Part shown: positions 8,107 through 17,577 of the stretch, piece by piece
Position numbering within the stretch: the stretch's first letter is position 1
Layout of the letters: the number at the start of each line of letters is the position of its first letter
From: an uncultured Oscillospiraceae bacterium
GTDB taxonomy: Bacteria; Bacillota; Clostridia; Oscillospirales; Ruminococcaceae
NCBI GenBank assembly: GCA_934513685.1
Contig: CAKSWY010000005.1
Span: 37,449-101,448 of the forward strand
DNA length: 64,000 bases
Direction of reading: 5' to 3'
Made by a program: the position numbers and the translations under genes
The notes under the pieces: generated by a model
Seen by the model: the letters and a program-made list of their open reading frames with translations, nothing else
What the model was told of the DNA's origin: nothing
Databases searched by the model: none

Positions 8107-9066
8107 TTACTTCAGCGGGGTTTCAGGCGGCTGCTCCTTCTGGGAGGCAGGCTGCGGGGCCGTATAGCCGCTGGGCCGCTTTTGGCGGCGGGGGCGGCGG
8201 CGATACAGGGCAGTGCCGCCCGCGGCGGCCAGGGCCAGCACCAGCAGCCAGGGCAGGCCGCCCACCAGGGCAACGGCCAAATCCTGCAAGCCGTGGCCAA
8301 AGCCACGCCAGCCCTCGGTGAAGGCGCGGGCAATGCGGCTGCCGAAGCTGGTGGAGGTGGGGGAGAGGACCTTCACCTCGTCCAGATACACGTTCACGGT
8401 GGAGTAGGTGATCTGGTCATCCAGCACGCGCTTCTGGCCGGTGTAGCTCTCGATCTGGTACTGCACCTGGGTCAGCTGGTTCTCAATGGCCAGCAGGTCC
8501 TCCAGGTTGGCGGCCTGGGCGCGCAGTTCTTCCAGGCGCTGGCGCTGGGCCTCCAGGCTGTTCAGCCGGGCCTCCACGTCCACATAGTCCGCGGTCACGT
8601 CCTCGGTGCTCTCGCTGAGGGAGGTGCGGCTGGCGGAGTTTTCCGCCGCGGTGAGGAAGCTCCGGTACTGGTCGGCGGGCACCCGAAGGCTCCAGTGGAT
8701 CCAGCGGCCGTATTCGGTGCTGCCGCCGCTCTCACTGCTCTGCACATAGCCGCCCGCCTGGGCCAGGGCATCCAGAAGCGCGGAACTGGCGCTGTCAAAC
8801 TCGGTGCTTTCCAGGCTCAGGTCGGCGGTGTAGATGATCTTCCGGGCGGGGTCCGGGGCAAGCAGGGTGCCCTCGTCGGTCATGCCTTCGGTGGTGTCGC
8901 CGCCCCAGCTGCTGGCGCCGGCGGCGGACTCGTAATCGGCTGCGGCGCCCCGGTCGATCTCGGCCATGGCCGTGTTGCTTGCGCTGCTGGCGCCGCACCC
9001 GGCCAGCAGGGCACAGGCGGTGAGGGCGGCCAGAAGGCCGGTGAGAATGCGTGCGTGACGTTTCAT
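8107..9066 (-). CDS. DUF4349 lipoprotein
   Basis: A 319-aa surface lipoprotein. The lipobox LLAGC places the lipidated Cys at residue 24. A DUF4349 domain follows: the strand region KIIYTADLSLEST, VPADQYRSFL, a central coiled coil (~165-205, rich in Leu/Glu/Gln) and TYSTVNVYLDE. A C-terminal membrane helix (~268-288) and a basic tail end the protein. The family's function is unknown; both ends appear membrane-tethered. Start supported by AAAGGAG. It faces away from the phosphofructokinase gene across a 306-bp divergent spacer. Confidence 0.85.
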   Translation of the reverse strand: MKRHARILTGLLAALTACALLAGCGASSASNTAMAEIDRGAAADYESAAGASSWGGDTTEGMTDEGTLLAPDPARKIIYTADLSLESTEFDSASSALLDALAQAGGYVQSSESGGSTEYGRWIHWSLRVPADQYRSFLTAAENSASRTSLSESTEDVTADYVDVEARLNSLEAQRQRLEELRAQAANLEDLLAIENQLTQVQYQIESYTGQKRVLDDQITYSTVNVYLDEVKVLSPTSTSFGSRIARAFTEGWRGFGHGLQDLAVALVGGLPWLLVLALAAAGGTALYRRRPRRQKRPSGYTAPQPASQKEQPPETPLK

Positions 9067-9222
9067 AAAAACACTCTCCTTTAGCGGTTGAATCGATTTT
9101 TGGAAAGATGATTTTGCCGGGTGAAACGAGGTTCTTTACCTTCAATACGGCGGGCGTGGGCAAAACATTGCACGCCGCGGCAAAAAATGTGAAAAAGCAC
9201 CGCCGCCCGGCCGGTTTGGGGG

Positions 9223-9252
9223 TTGCGCCCCTGTGCCCAAATAGGCTACAAT
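9223..9252 (+). promoter_or_regulatory. promoter of the phosphofructokinase gene
   Basis: TTGCGC (9223-9228), an 18-bp spacer and TACAAT (9247-9252). The ~115-base leader contains a stem TTCGGAG / CTCCGAA around 9268-9293. I recognise no known riboswitch in it. Confidence 0.65.
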
Positions 9253-9372
9253 AAACTGGGATCGTTCGGAGAAGTGCGGCAGAGCACCTCCGAAGCCGCG
9301 CCCGCAAAATCGCAAGTTCATTCCGCGCGCCGCGCTCGGCGGCCCGCGTATAAAAACATATGAGGTGCAATC

Positions 9373-10599
9373 ATGGCAATGAATCTGATCGTGGGTCAGT
9401 CCGGCGGCCCCACCGCGGTGATCAACTCCAGCCTGGCAGGCGTGTACGAAACCGCCAAGAACCTGGGCGTAAACAAGGTGTACGGTATGCTGTATGGCAT
9501 TGAGGGCCTGCTGCAGGAAAAGATGGTGGACCTGGACGATATGCTGGGCGACATCATGAGCATTGAGCTGCTCAAGCGCACCCCCTCCAGCTATCTGGGC
9601 AGCTGCCGCTGCAAACTGCCCACGCCGGAGCAGGACGAGAGCGTGTACGATACCCTGTTCCGCCTGTTTGACAAGTACGAGATCGGCGCGCTGCTGTACA
9701 TCGGCGGCAACGACAGCATGGACACCATTGCCAAGCTCAGCGCCTACGGCGCGCGCATCCGCAGCAAGGTGCGGTTCATCGGCGTGCCCAAGACCATCGA
9801 CAACGACCTGATGCTCACCGACCACACCCCCGGCTACGGCTCGGCGGCCAAGTACATCGCCACCATTCTGAAGGAGGTCATCGCCGATGCCTCGGTGTAC
9901 GACATCCGCAGCGTGACCGTGGCCGAGATCATGGGCCGCCACGCGGGCTGGCTGGCCGGTGCGGCCTGCATGGCCGCAGGCCCGGACTGCGACGGCCCCG
10001 ACATGATCCTGCTGCCGGAAGTGCCCTTCGACCCCGAAAACTTCCTGAAGCGGGTGGACGACCTGCAGAAGAGCAAGTCCAACGTGATCATTGCTGCCAG
10101 CGAGGGCGTGAAAACCGCCGACGGCACCTTCCTGTGCGATCTGGTCAGCACTGCGGGCCAGCTGGATGCCTTCGGCCACAAGGCCATTCTGTCCGGCACC
10201 AGCCGCTATTTGGCGGACCTGATCCACGACAACCTGGGCTGCAAGACCCGCGCCATTGAGTTTTCCACCCTGCAGCGCTGCGCCAGCCACCTGTCCAGCC
10301 GGGTGGACGTGAGCGAAGCCTACCAGGTGGGCGGCGCGGCCGTCACCGCGGCCCTGGCGGGCGAAAGCGGCAAGATGGCCTCGCTGAAGCGGCTGGCCAG
10401 CCGCCCCTACCACTGCATCACCGAGATGATCGACATCAACGCGGTGGCCAACTTTGAAAAGACCGTGCCCCTGAATTGGATCACCCCGGACGGCACCCAC
10501 GTCACCAAGGAATTCTACGAGTATGTGCGGCCGCTGATCCAGTCGGAGCTGACCCCCATCTACGTGAACGGCACGCCCCGCCATGTGCGGCTGGGCTGA
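9373..10599 (+). CDS. 6-phosphofructokinase, probably diphosphate-dependent
   Basis: Phosphorylates fructose 6-phosphate to fructose 1,6-bisphosphate in glycolysis. Two positions point to pyrophosphate instead of ATP as donor: the loop reads GGNDS (111-115), with Asp where ATP enzymes have Gly; and the catalytic motif is PKTIDND (139-145), with Lys where ATP enzymes have Gly. The PPi reaction is reversible and saves ATP. The 408-aa length fits the clostridial long form. It is monocistronic, flanked by its own promoter and a strong terminator. SD is AGGTG before the ATG. Confidence 0.88.
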   Translation: MAMNLIVGQSGGPTAVINSSLAGVYETAKNLGVNKVYGMLYGIEGLLQEKMVDLDDMLGDIMSIELLKRTPSSYLGSCRCKLPTPEQDESVYDTLFRLFDKYEIGALLYIGGNDSMDTIAKLSAYGARIRSKVRFIGVPKTIDNDLMLTDHTPGYGSAAKYIATILKEVIADASVYDIRSVTVAEIMGRHAGWLAGAACMAAGPDCDGPDMILLPEVPFDPENFLKRVDDLQKSKSNVIIAASEGVKTADGTFLCDLVSTAGQLDAFGHKAILSGTSRYLADLIHDNLGCKTRAIEFSTLQRCASHLSSRVDVSEAYQVGGAAVTAALAGESGKMASLKRLASRPYHCITEMIDINAVANFEKTVPLNWITPDGTHVTKEFYEYVRPLIQSELTPIYVNGTPRHVRLG

Positions 10600-10636
10600 A
10601 CCGTTTGAGCGCAGCCTTATAAAAAACAAAACGCAG

Positions 10637-10686
10637 AGCGGCGCTCCAAACCGGGAAAATACCCGGCGCGGAGCGCCGCTTTTTTC
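10637..10686 (+). terminator. terminator after phosphofructokinase
   Basis: AGCGGCGCTCC (10637-10647) pairs with GGAGCGCCGCT (10670-10680), with an inner CCGGG / CCCGG stem, followed by six T's. Confidence 0.9.
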
Positions 10687-10728
10687 GTTGGCCTGCCCGG
10701 ATGCCCGGAACGCCAGGAGAAAAAGGCA

Positions 10729-10778
10729 AACAAAAAAGCGGCCTGCCGCCCGGAACGAACCGGGCAGGCAGGCCGCTT
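10729..10778 (-). terminator. terminator after typA
   Basis: AAGCGGCCTGCC (about 10737-10748) pairs with GGCAGGCCGCTT (10767-10778), with inner CCCGG / CCGGG. The A-run at 10730-10738 gives a U-tract on the minus strand. Confidence 0.85.
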
Positions 10779-10818
10779 GCCTTATTCAGAAATTGCGGAG
10801 CAAAACCGCGCGCTCGGC

Positions 10819-12639
10819 TCAGCCCTTCTTGTGGGTGGCCTTCATGCGCAGGTCGTGGCTCAGGATGCGCTTGCGGATGCGCAGGTTCTCGGGGGTGACC
10901 TCCAGCAGCTCATCGGGAGCCAGGAATTCCAGGCAGCCCTCCAGGCTGAACTTGCTGACGGGCACCAGACGCAGGGCGTCGTCGCTGCCGGAAGCACGGG
11001 TGTTGGTCAGGTGCTTGGTCTTGCAGACGTTGACGGTGATGTCCTCGCCGGTGGGGGTGTAGCCCACAACCATGCCCTCGTACACCTTCTCGCCGGGGGT
11101 GACGATCAGGGTGCCGCGGCCCTGGGCGTTGAACAGGCCGTAGGTCACGGCGTCGCCGGTGTCGTAGCTGACCAGGCTGCCGGTGCTGCGGCAGGTGATA
11201 TCACCGCACCACTCTTCGTAGCCATCAAAGATGGTGTTCAGGATGCCCTCGCCGTGGGTGTCGGTGAGGAACTGGTTGCGGTAGCCGAACAGGCCGCGGC
11301 TGGGCATACGGAACTCCAGGCGCACACGGGTGCCGATGGGCTCCATCTGCTGCAGGATGCCCTTGCGGGCGCCCAGAGCGGTCATCACAGCGCCCTGATA
11401 CTGGGTGGGCACGTCGATGACGACCCGCTCCATGGGCTCCATGGTCTTGCCGTTCTCCACATGGGTCAGAACCTTCGGGGGGCTGACCTGCAGCTCGTAG
11501 CCTTCGCGGCGCATGGTCTCGATGAGGATGGACAGGTGCATCTCACCACGGCCCATCACGCGGAAGGAATCGTTGGTGGCGGAGTCCTCCACGCGCAGAG
11601 CCACGTCCTTCAGCAGCTCTTTCTGCAGCCGGTCACGGATCTGACGGCTGGTGACGAACTTGCCCTCGCGGCCGGCGAAGGGGCTGTCGTTGACGCTGAA
11701 GGTCATCTCCACGGTGGGGTCGTTGATCTTCAGGAAGGGCAGCGGCTCAACCTTGCTGGGGTCGCACAGGGTGTTGCCGATGGTGATGTCGGGCAGGCCG
11801 CTGAAGGCGACGATGTCGCCGGCGCTGGCGCTCTCGATGGGCTCACGGCCGTTGGCCTTGAAGTCATACAGCTTGGTGATGCGGCCCTTCATGGCCACAT
11901 CGGGGTTGTGCCAGTCGCACACCTGCACATCCTGGCCAACCTTCAGGTTGCCGTTCTGGATGCGGCCGATGCCGATGCGGCCCACGAAGTCGTTGTAGTC
12001 CACACTGCTGCACAGCATCTGGAAGGGAGCCTCGGGGTCGCCCTCGGGGCACTTCACGTACTTCAGAATGGTGTCAAACAGGGGCTTCAGGTCGGTGCCG
12101 GGCTGCTCCCAGTTGTAGCTGGCGGTACCGGCGCGGCCGCTGCAGAACACCATGGGGCTGTCCAGCTGCTCGTCGGTGGCGCCCAGGTCCATCAGCAGAA
12201 GCAGGATCTCGTCGATGACTTCCTTGATGCGGGCGTCGGGACGGTCGATCTTGTTCACGGCGATGACCAGGCTCAGGTTCTGCTGCAGAGCCTTCTGCAG
12301 CACAAAGCGGGTCTGGGGCATGCAGCCCTCGGCCGCATCCACCAGCAGCAGCACGCCGTTGACCATCTTCAGCACGCGCTCCACCTCGCCGCCGAAGTCG
12401 GCGTGGCCCGGGGTGTCCACGATGTTGATCTTCACATCGTCGTACACGCAGCTGCAGTTCTTGGCCAGAATGGTGATGCCGCGCTCGCGCTCGATGTCAC
12501 CGGAGTCCATCACGCGCTCGGCAACCTGCTGGTTGTCGCGGAAGGCGCCGCTCTGGCGCAGCATCTGGTCTACCAGCGTAGTCTTGCCATGGTCAACGTG
12601 CGCGATAATGGCAATGTTGCGCAAATCTTTCCGTTCCAT
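10819..12639 (-). CDS. typA: translational GTPase TypA/BipA
   Basis: A 606-aa ribosome-associated GTPase of the EF-G superfamily, implicated in ribosome assembly and stress or cold adaptation. The N-terminal G domain has AHVDHGKTT (G1), DTPGHADFGGE (G3) and NKIDRPDAR (G4). EF-G-like domains and the BipA-specific C-terminal domain follow, ending in a Lys-rich tail. Start chosen at MERKDLRNIAII because the G domain begins there and GAGG precedes it; an upstream in-frame extension has no family similarity. Confidence 0.96.
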   Translation of the reverse strand: MERKDLRNIAIIAHVDHGKTTLVDQMLRQSGAFRDNQQVAERVMDSGDIERERGITILAKNCSCVYDDVKINIVDTPGHADFGGEVERVLKMVNGVLLLVDAAEGCMPQTRFVLQKALQQNLSLVIAVNKIDRPDARIKEVIDEILLLLMDLGATDEQLDSPMVFCSGRAGTASYNWEQPGTDLKPLFDTILKYVKCPEGDPEAPFQMLCSSVDYNDFVGRIGIGRIQNGNLKVGQDVQVCDWHNPDVAMKGRITKLYDFKANGREPIESASAGDIVAFSGLPDITIGNTLCDPSKVEPLPFLKINDPTVEMTFSVNDSPFAGREGKFVTSRQIRDRLQKELLKDVALRVEDSATNDSFRVMGRGEMHLSILIETMRREGYELQVSPPKVLTHVENGKTMEPMERVVIDVPTQYQGAVMTALGARKGILQQMEPIGTRVRLEFRMPSRGLFGYRNQFLTDTHGEGILNTIFDGYEEWCGDITCRSTGSLVSYDTGDAVTYGLFNAQGRGTLIVTPGEKVYEGMVVGYTPTGEDITVNVCKTKHLTNTRASGSDDALRLVPVSKFSLEGCLEFLAPDELLEVTPENLRIRKRILSHDLRMKATHKKG

Positions 12640-12779
12640 ATAAAAACCTCGTTCCTGTTTCGGGCGGCGCTTGTGTGGGCACACCGCCCGGCTTTTGTAT
12701 TCAACCAACGTAAGGAAGGCTTTTCTGTTCCCATTTGGGGCACGGAATTGCCTGTGGTTTCGTCAATTCACCGTCCTTT

Positions 12780-12809
12780 ATAGTACGTCAACGAACGGTG
12801 CCTTGTCAA
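12780..12809 (-). promoter_or_regulatory. promoter of typA
   Basis: Minus strand: perfect TTGACA (12804-12809), an 18-bp spacer and TACTAT (12780-12785). This gives a ~130-base leader before the typA ATG. Confidence 0.75.
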
Positions 12810-12977
12810 GAATCTACAAAGATTCAGCGTGAAGTTTGTCGCCTTTGTCCGAAACCTGCGGCCGGTGCAGCGGGGGGCTTTGTGGGTTTTGCCCTTTTGG
12901 GCAAAAAAGTGCCGGGCCAATGCGGGTTTTCGCGTCCCGCTGCGGGCGGGCCTGCGCCGGTAGGGCGACGTGCGGCG

Positions 12978-13007
12978 TTGCAATTCTGCGGCCTGAAATG
13001 CTATACT
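12978..13007 (+). promoter_or_regulatory. promoter of the ClC/MBL operon
   Basis: TTGCAA (12978-12983), an 18-bp spacer and TATACT (13002-13007) with TG one base upstream (extended -10). Confidence 0.7.
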
Positions 13008-13077
13008 AATCTCTATATCATTTTGTAGTATTCTGAGGAGGCAGCCCGCAGATTCGGGCGTTGAAGGGGAAAGTGCG

Positions 13078-14400
13078 ATGAATGTTTTGCAGTGGGGCAA
13101 ATCCCTGCCCGGGCGCTGGGTCCGGGCAGGCCGCCCCTATGGAACCGGCCTTGTAAAATGGTGCGCGCTGGGCGTGGCCATGGGCCTTTTGGGGGGCGCT
13201 GTGGGCAGCGCCTTCCATCACTGTGTGGATGAGGCCACCGCCCTGCGTACGGCCCATCCCTGGCTGCTGGCCGGGCTGCCGCTGGCGGGCCTTGCGATCG
13301 TGGGGCTGTACGCCCTGGCGGGCTACCGGGAGAGCCACCCGGGCACGAACCTGGTGCTGGAGGGGGCCCGCAGCGGCGAGCCGGTGCCCCTGCGCCTGGC
13401 CCCGCTGATCTTCCTCAGCACGGCTCTCACCCACCTGTGCGGCGGCTCTTCCGGGCGGGAGGGGGCCGCACTTCAGCTGGGCGGCAGCATGGGCAGCGCC
13501 CTGGGGAAAGCCCTGCACCTGAACCGGGAGGACGAAAAGACCATGATCCTCACCGGGATGAGCGCGGTGTTCAGCGCCCTGTTCGGCACGCCCCTGGCCG
13601 CGGCGGTGTTCTGCATCGAAGTGGCGGACGTGGGCCTTCTGGCCGAGGCGTCGCTGCTGCCCTGCCTGGTCAGCGCCCTGACCGCCTTCTGGACGGCGGG
13701 CAGGCTGGCCGTGGCCCCCACCCGGTTTGCGGTGGCGGTCCCCGCCCTGCTTCAGCCGCAGGACGCGGCGCGGGTGCTGGTGCTGGCCATCGGCTGTGCG
13801 CTGGTCAGCCAGCTGTTCTGCTGGGCCATGCACACGGCCGAGCACGCCTACCGTCACGCCCTGCCCAACCACGCCCTGCGCACGGCGGCGGGCGGCTGCC
13901 TAGTGATTCTGGCCAGCCTGCTGCTGCACGCGGCCGGGCAGGGCTGGGCCTACAACGGCGCCGGCGTAGGGGTCATCACGGCGGCGGTGGAGCAGGGAAC
14001 CACCCCCTCAGCCCTGGCCTTTGTGCTCAAGATCACCCTCACGGCCCTCACCCTGGGGGCGGGGTATAAGGGCGGCGAGATCGTGCCCACCTTTTTTGTG
14101 GGGGCCACCTTCGGCTGCGTGATCGGGCCGATGCTGGGCCTTGCGCCGGGCTTTGCCGCGGCGGTGGGCATGGTGGCCTGCTTCTGCGGGGTGGCAAACT
14201 GCCCGCTGGCCAGCATCCTGCTCAGCATGGAGCTGTTCGGTGGCCAGGGAATGCCCCTGTTTGCTCTGGCGGTGGCCGTGAGCTTTTTGTGCAGCGGCCG
14301 GTGCAGCCTGTATACGGCGCAGCGGCTGGCCGTGCGCAAAACGAACGAACCGGTGAACCGAAACATGAATCAGACGGTGGAGGGAATGGACGATGACTGA
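13078..14400 (+). CDS. ClC-family chloride channel / H+-coupled anion antiporter
   Basis: A 440-aa polytopic membrane protein that moves Cl- or a related anion. The selectivity/gating motif is GSSGREGA (123-130), with the gating glutamate at 128; a GREGA variant replaces the usual GREGP. The later KGGEIVPTFFVGATFG segment matches the conserved second filter region GxFxP. No C-terminal CBS domains are present, so it is the short prokaryotic form. Its stop overlaps the start of the next gene by 8 bases (ATGACTGA), implying translational coupling. Confidence 0.9.
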   Translation: MNVLQWGKSLPGRWVRAGRPYGTGLVKWCALGVAMGLLGGAVGSAFHHCVDEATALRTAHPWLLAGLPLAGLAIVGLYALAGYRESHPGTNLVLEGARSGEPVPLRLAPLIFLSTALTHLCGGSSGREGAALQLGGSMGSALGKALHLNREDEKTMILTGMSAVFSALFGTPLAAAVFCIEVADVGLLAEASLLPCLVSALTAFWTAGRLAVAPTRFAVAVPALLQPQDAARVLVLAIGCALVSQLFCWAMHTAEHAYRHALPNHALRTAAGGCLVILASLLLHAAGQGWAYNGAGVGVITAAVEQGTTPSALAFVLKITLTALTLGAGYKGGEIVPTFFVGATFGCVIGPMLGLAPGFAAAVGMVACFCGVANCPLASILLSMELFGGQGMPLFALAVAVSFLCSGRCSLYTAQRLAVRKTNEPVNRNMNQTVEGMDDD

Positions 14401-15199
14401 ACGGCTGCACGTTCTGGGCACCGGCAACGCGCTGGTGACCCGCTGCTACAACACCTGTTTTTATCTGGATTGGCCGGAGGGCGGCCTGCTGGTGGACTGC
14501 GGCGGCGGCAATGGGATTCTGCGGCAGATGGAGGATGCCGGGCTGAAGGTGGAAAAGGTTCACCACCTGTTTTTGACCCACGCCCACACCGACCACCTGC
14601 TGGGGGCCGTGTGGCTGGTGCGCATGGCCGCCACCGCCATGCGCAAAGGCAGCTACGAGGGGACGCTGACCATCCACTGCCACCCCACGCTGGAGCAGGC
14701 GCTGCGCACCTTCTGCACCATCACCCTGCAGAAAAAGTTCACCGATTTCTTTGATGAGCGGATCCTGTTCCGGCCCATCGCGGACGGCGAGCGCCGGGAC
14801 ATTGCAGGGCGGACCTTCACGTTTTTTGACATCCACTCCACCAAAATGCAGCAGTTTGCTTTTACCGCCCAGATGGACTGCGGCAAGCTGGCCTTTATGG
14901 GGGACGAGCCGGTGAACCCGGCCTGCGAAGAATACGCCCGAAACGCGGCCTGGCTGCTGTGTGAGGCCTTCTGCCTGCGGGCGGACGCCGAGCGCTTCAA
15001 GCCCTACGAAAAGCACCACAGCACCGTGGCGGACGGCGCGGCCCTGGCGGCCCGCCTGGGGGTGAAGAACCTGGTGCTCTGGCACACCGAGGACATAAGC
15101 GGCCTTTCCACCCGCAAGGCGCGCTATACCGCCGAGGCCGCACAGCACTTTCAGGGCGGCATTTATGTGCCGGATGACCTGGATGTGGTGGAGCTGTGA
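14393..15199 (+). CDS. MBL-fold metallo-hydrolase, RNase Z-like
   Basis: A 268-aa metallo-beta-lactamase-fold protein. The metal-binding motif THAHTDH gives H63, H65, D67 and H68. It is preceded by VDCGGGNG and followed by a GDEP acid and a late LWHTED His, as in RNase Z/ElaC relatives. The N-terminus HVLGTGNA also matches the RNase Z opening (LGTGxA). It lacks an obvious flexible exosite arm, so tRNA 3' processing is possible but unproven. It is translationally coupled to the ClC gene and followed by a terminator. Confidence 0.8.
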   Translation: MTERLHVLGTGNALVTRCYNTCFYLDWPEGGLLVDCGGGNGILRQMEDAGLKVEKVHHLFLTHAHTDHLLGAVWLVRMAATAMRKGSYEGTLTIHCHPTLEQALRTFCTITLQKKFTDFFDERILFRPIADGERRDIAGRTFTFFDIHSTKMQQFAFTAQMDCGKLAFMGDEPVNPACEEYARNAAWLLCEAFCLRADAERFKPYEKHHSTVADGAALAARLGVKNLVLWHTEDISGLSTRKARYTAEAAQHFQGGIYVPDDLDVVEL

Positions 15200-15230
15200 G
15201 CGAAGAGAAACTGTTGATGGACGGCATATG

Positions 15231-15256
15231 AAAAAGGCCCCGAAAGGGGCCTTTTT
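15231..15256 (+). terminator. terminator after the MBL hydrolase
   Basis: AAAAAGGCCCC (15231-15241), GAAA tetraloop, GGGGCCTTTTT (15246-15256). Confidence 0.9.
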
Positions 15257-15286
15257 CGTACGGCGGGGATGTTTCTTTGCGCGGGG

Positions 15287-15328
15287 TGAGGCTTCCCCTC
15301 GAGGGGAAGGCTTTGCGGTATCGCGGCG
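15287..15328 (-). repeat. dispersed palindromic repeat, copy A
   Basis: Contains the palindrome TTCCCCTCGAGGGGAA. Read on the minus strand it begins GCGATACCGCAAAGCC, nearly identical to copy B1 at 18503, which reads GCGATAACGCAAAGCC. It sits in the 312-bp gap between the MBL gene and the response regulator, where I see no gene. Confidence 0.75.
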
Positions 15329-15453
15329 GCGCATCCCCCCAAGTTGATGCAAAATCGACGCAAGCGGGTGCTATGTTTTGGGCAGAGAAATTCGCAGAAC
15401 GCACCGCACGGCCTGCCCGCCGGGGCAAAGGGCAGCCCGGCGGGCGAAATCTA

Positions 15454-15462
15454 TGGTATACT
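15454..15462 (+). promoter_or_regulatory. extended -10 promoter of the two-component operon
   Basis: TGGTATACT, 49 bases before the response regulator ATG. No good -35. Confidence 0.6.
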
Positions 15463-15511
15463 GAAATTATACGGCAACCCCACCCAACAACACCCGGAAA
15501 GGAAACCCACC

Positions 15512-16174
15512 ATGTATGACATTCTGATCGTGGAGGACGAAGCCCCCATTGCCAACCTCATCCGCATGAGCCTGACCCAGGCGGGCTATCGCTGCACCAT
15601 TGCCAGCGACGGCGACGAAGGGGCGGACTGGGTCGAGCGGCGGCGGTTCGATCTGATCCTGCTGGATGTGATGCTGCCCCACACCAGCGGCTTTGAGCTG
15701 ATGGAATACATCCGCCAGTACGACACGCCGGTGATCTTCCTCACCGCCCGCACCGAGGTGCGGGACCGGGTAAAGGGCCTGCGCCTGGGCGCGGAGGACT
15801 ACATCATCAAGCCCTTTGACGTGGCCGAGCTGCAGGCCCGGGTGGAGGTGGTTCTGCGCCGCTACCACAAGGGCGGCGGCAAGGTGACGGTGGGGGACAT
15901 CACGGTGGACCTGGACAGCCGCATCGTCACCCGGGGCGGCCATCCGGTGGACCTGACCCCCAAGGAGTTTGACATTCTGCGCCTGTTTTTGCAAAACAAA
16001 AACATTGCCCTCTACCGGGAGACCATCTATGAGCGGGTGTGGGGCGAGCCGTTTATGGGCGACACCCGCACCGTGGACCTGCACGTGCAGCGCCTGCGCC
16101 ACAAGCTGGGCTGGGAAAAGCGGATCGCCGCCGTATACAAGGTGGGCTACCGCTATGAGGAGAACGAGCCATGA
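15512..16174 (+). CDS. OmpR-family response regulator
   Basis: A 220-aa DNA-binding response regulator. The receiver domain (1-~115) has the acidic pair ED (8-9), phospho-acceptor D52 (LLDVMLP), T in LTAR and K in KPFD. The C-terminal winged helix includes LTPKEFDILRLF and the TVDLHVQRLRHKLG recognition region. Its stop overlaps the kinase start by 4 bases (ATGA), so the two are coupled. Start set by AAAGGAAA upstream of MYDILIVEDE. The stimulus is unknown. Confidence 0.95.
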   Translation: MYDILIVEDEAPIANLIRMSLTQAGYRCTIASDGDEGADWVERRRFDLILLDVMLPHTSGFELMEYIRQYDTPVIFLTARTEVRDRVKGLRLGAEDYIIKPFDVAELQARVEVVLRRYHKGGGKVTVGDITVDLDSRIVTRGGHPVDLTPKEFDILRLFLQNKNIALYRETIYERVWGEPFMGDTRTVDLHVQRLRHKLGWEKRIAAVYKVGYRYEENEP

Positions 16175-17577
16175 AGTTCGCCGTTAAAATTTTCGCCGTG
16201 GCCTATGTTGCCGTGGTGGTCACCTTCGGGCTGGGCGGGTGCGCCATGCTGGAGGCCGGGTTTCAGCAGAGCCTGGCCGCCCGCCGGCAGCAGGCCGCCA
16301 GCAGCAACGATGCCCTGTGCGCTGCCTACCACACGGTGAGCCAGGCGGGCCTGCCTTCCTATCTGGCCGAGGGCTTCCGCAAGCAGGTGAGCAGCGATGC
16401 CGGCGGCAGCACCACGGCGGTGGGCGGGCTGGACGACCTGCAGAACGAAGAAGGCCGCCGCCAGGCCCGGCAACTGGAGGCCGGAAGCCGGTGGGCCTGC
16501 CTGATGAACACGGAGGCGGGCTGGACCTATGAGATGGTCAGCTGTCTGCAGGAAAACGGGCAGAAGGTGTATGTGGAAACCACCATGTACCTGACCGACC
16601 TGTATGACGACCGGGCCGCCAGCTACCGGCTGTACCGCGGGGTGCTGCTGGCGGTGGCCCTGGCCAGCAGCGGCCTTCTGGCCCTGACCAGCGCCCGCCT
16701 GGCCCGCCCCCTGGGCCGGGTGAGCGAGGCCGCCCGCCGCATTGCCGGGGGCGAGCTGAGCCAGCGGGTGCCGGTGGGCAAAGGGCAGGACGAGGTGGCC
16801 CTGCTGGCCCGGGACTTCAACCAGATGGCGGACGCGGTGGAAACCCAGGTGGCCCAGCTGGAGGCCGCCGCCCGCCGCCAGCAGGACTTTGTGGGCAACT
16901 TTACCCACGAGCTGAAAACGCCCCTCACCTCCATCATCGGCTATGCGGATATGCTGCGCAGCTACGACCTGCCCGCCGCGGAACGGCGGGAGGCCGCCGA
17001 GTATATCTACCGGGAAGGGCGGCGGCTGGAGAGCCTGTCGCTGCATCTGCTGGACCTGCTGGTGCTGGAAAAGACCGAGTGCGATCTGCAGCCGGTGCAG
17101 GCGGAGCACCTGTGCGCCGAAGTGGAGCAGGCCACCGGGTTCCTGGCGAAAAAATACGGGGTGGCGCTGTCGGTTCGGTGTCAGCCTGCCCTGATTCTGG
17201 TGGAACCGACCCTGGTAAAGACCCTGCTGTACAATCTGGTGGACAATGCCTGCAAGGCCAGCACCACCGGCCAGAAGGTGGTGCTTCGTGGCCGGGTGAA
17301 GGACGGCCGCTACGAGCTGAGCGTGCGGGACTACGGCCGCGGCATGGCCCCCGAAGAGCTGAGCCGCATCACCGAGCCGTTCTATATGGTGGATAAATCC
17401 CGCGCCCGCAGCCAGGGCGGCGCAGGGCTTGGGCTGGCGCTGTGCAAGCGCATTGCGGCGCTGCACGGTTCGCCCCTGGCCTTTGCCAGCCGCCCCGGCG
17501 AGGGCACGCTGGCGGGCTTTGCCGCCCAGCTGGCCCCGGAGAAGGCCGGGCCGCTCCACGAGGAGGTGCAGCCGTGA
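16171..17577 (+). CDS. sensor histidine kinase
   Basis: A 468-aa membrane sensor kinase paired with the preceding regulator. An N-terminal membrane segment (~4-25) is followed by an extracytoplasmic domain (~26-150), a second membrane segment (~155-175) and a HAMP linker. The H box is NFTHELKTPLTS with phospho-acceptor H246; then N box LYNLVDNACKAS, G1 DYGRGM and G2 GGAGLGLALCKRI. The sensor region matches no domain I recognise. Its last four bases (GTGA) are shared with the start of the next gene. Confidence 0.95.
   Translation: MKFAVKIFAVAYVAVVVTFGLGGCAMLEAGFQQSLAARRQQAASSNDALCAAYHTVSQAGLPSYLAEGFRKQVSSDAGGSTTAVGGLDDLQNEEGRRQARQLEAGSRWACLMNTEAGWTYEMVSCLQENGQKVYVETTMYLTDLYDDRAASYRLYRGVLLAVALASSGLLALTSARLARPLGRVSEAARRIAGGELSQRVPVGKGQDEVALLARDFNQMADAVETQVAQLEAAARRQQDFVGNFTHELKTPLTSIIGYADMLRSYDLPAAERREAAEYIYREGRRLESLSLHLLDLLVLEKTECDLQPVQAEHLCAEVEQATGFLAKKYGVALSVRCQPALILVEPTLVKTLLYNLVDNACKASTTGQKVVLRGRVKDGRYELSVRDYGRGMAPEELSRITEPFYMVDKSRARSQGGAGLGLALCKRIAALHGSPLAFASRPGEGTLAGFAAQLAPEKAGPLHEEVQP

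Noticed and set aside
13078..14400. Loss of function in the ClC protein because GREGP reads GREGA.
   Set aside because: The gating Glu is retained and the Pro position varies in bacterial ClC proteins; the rest of the filter region is intact.
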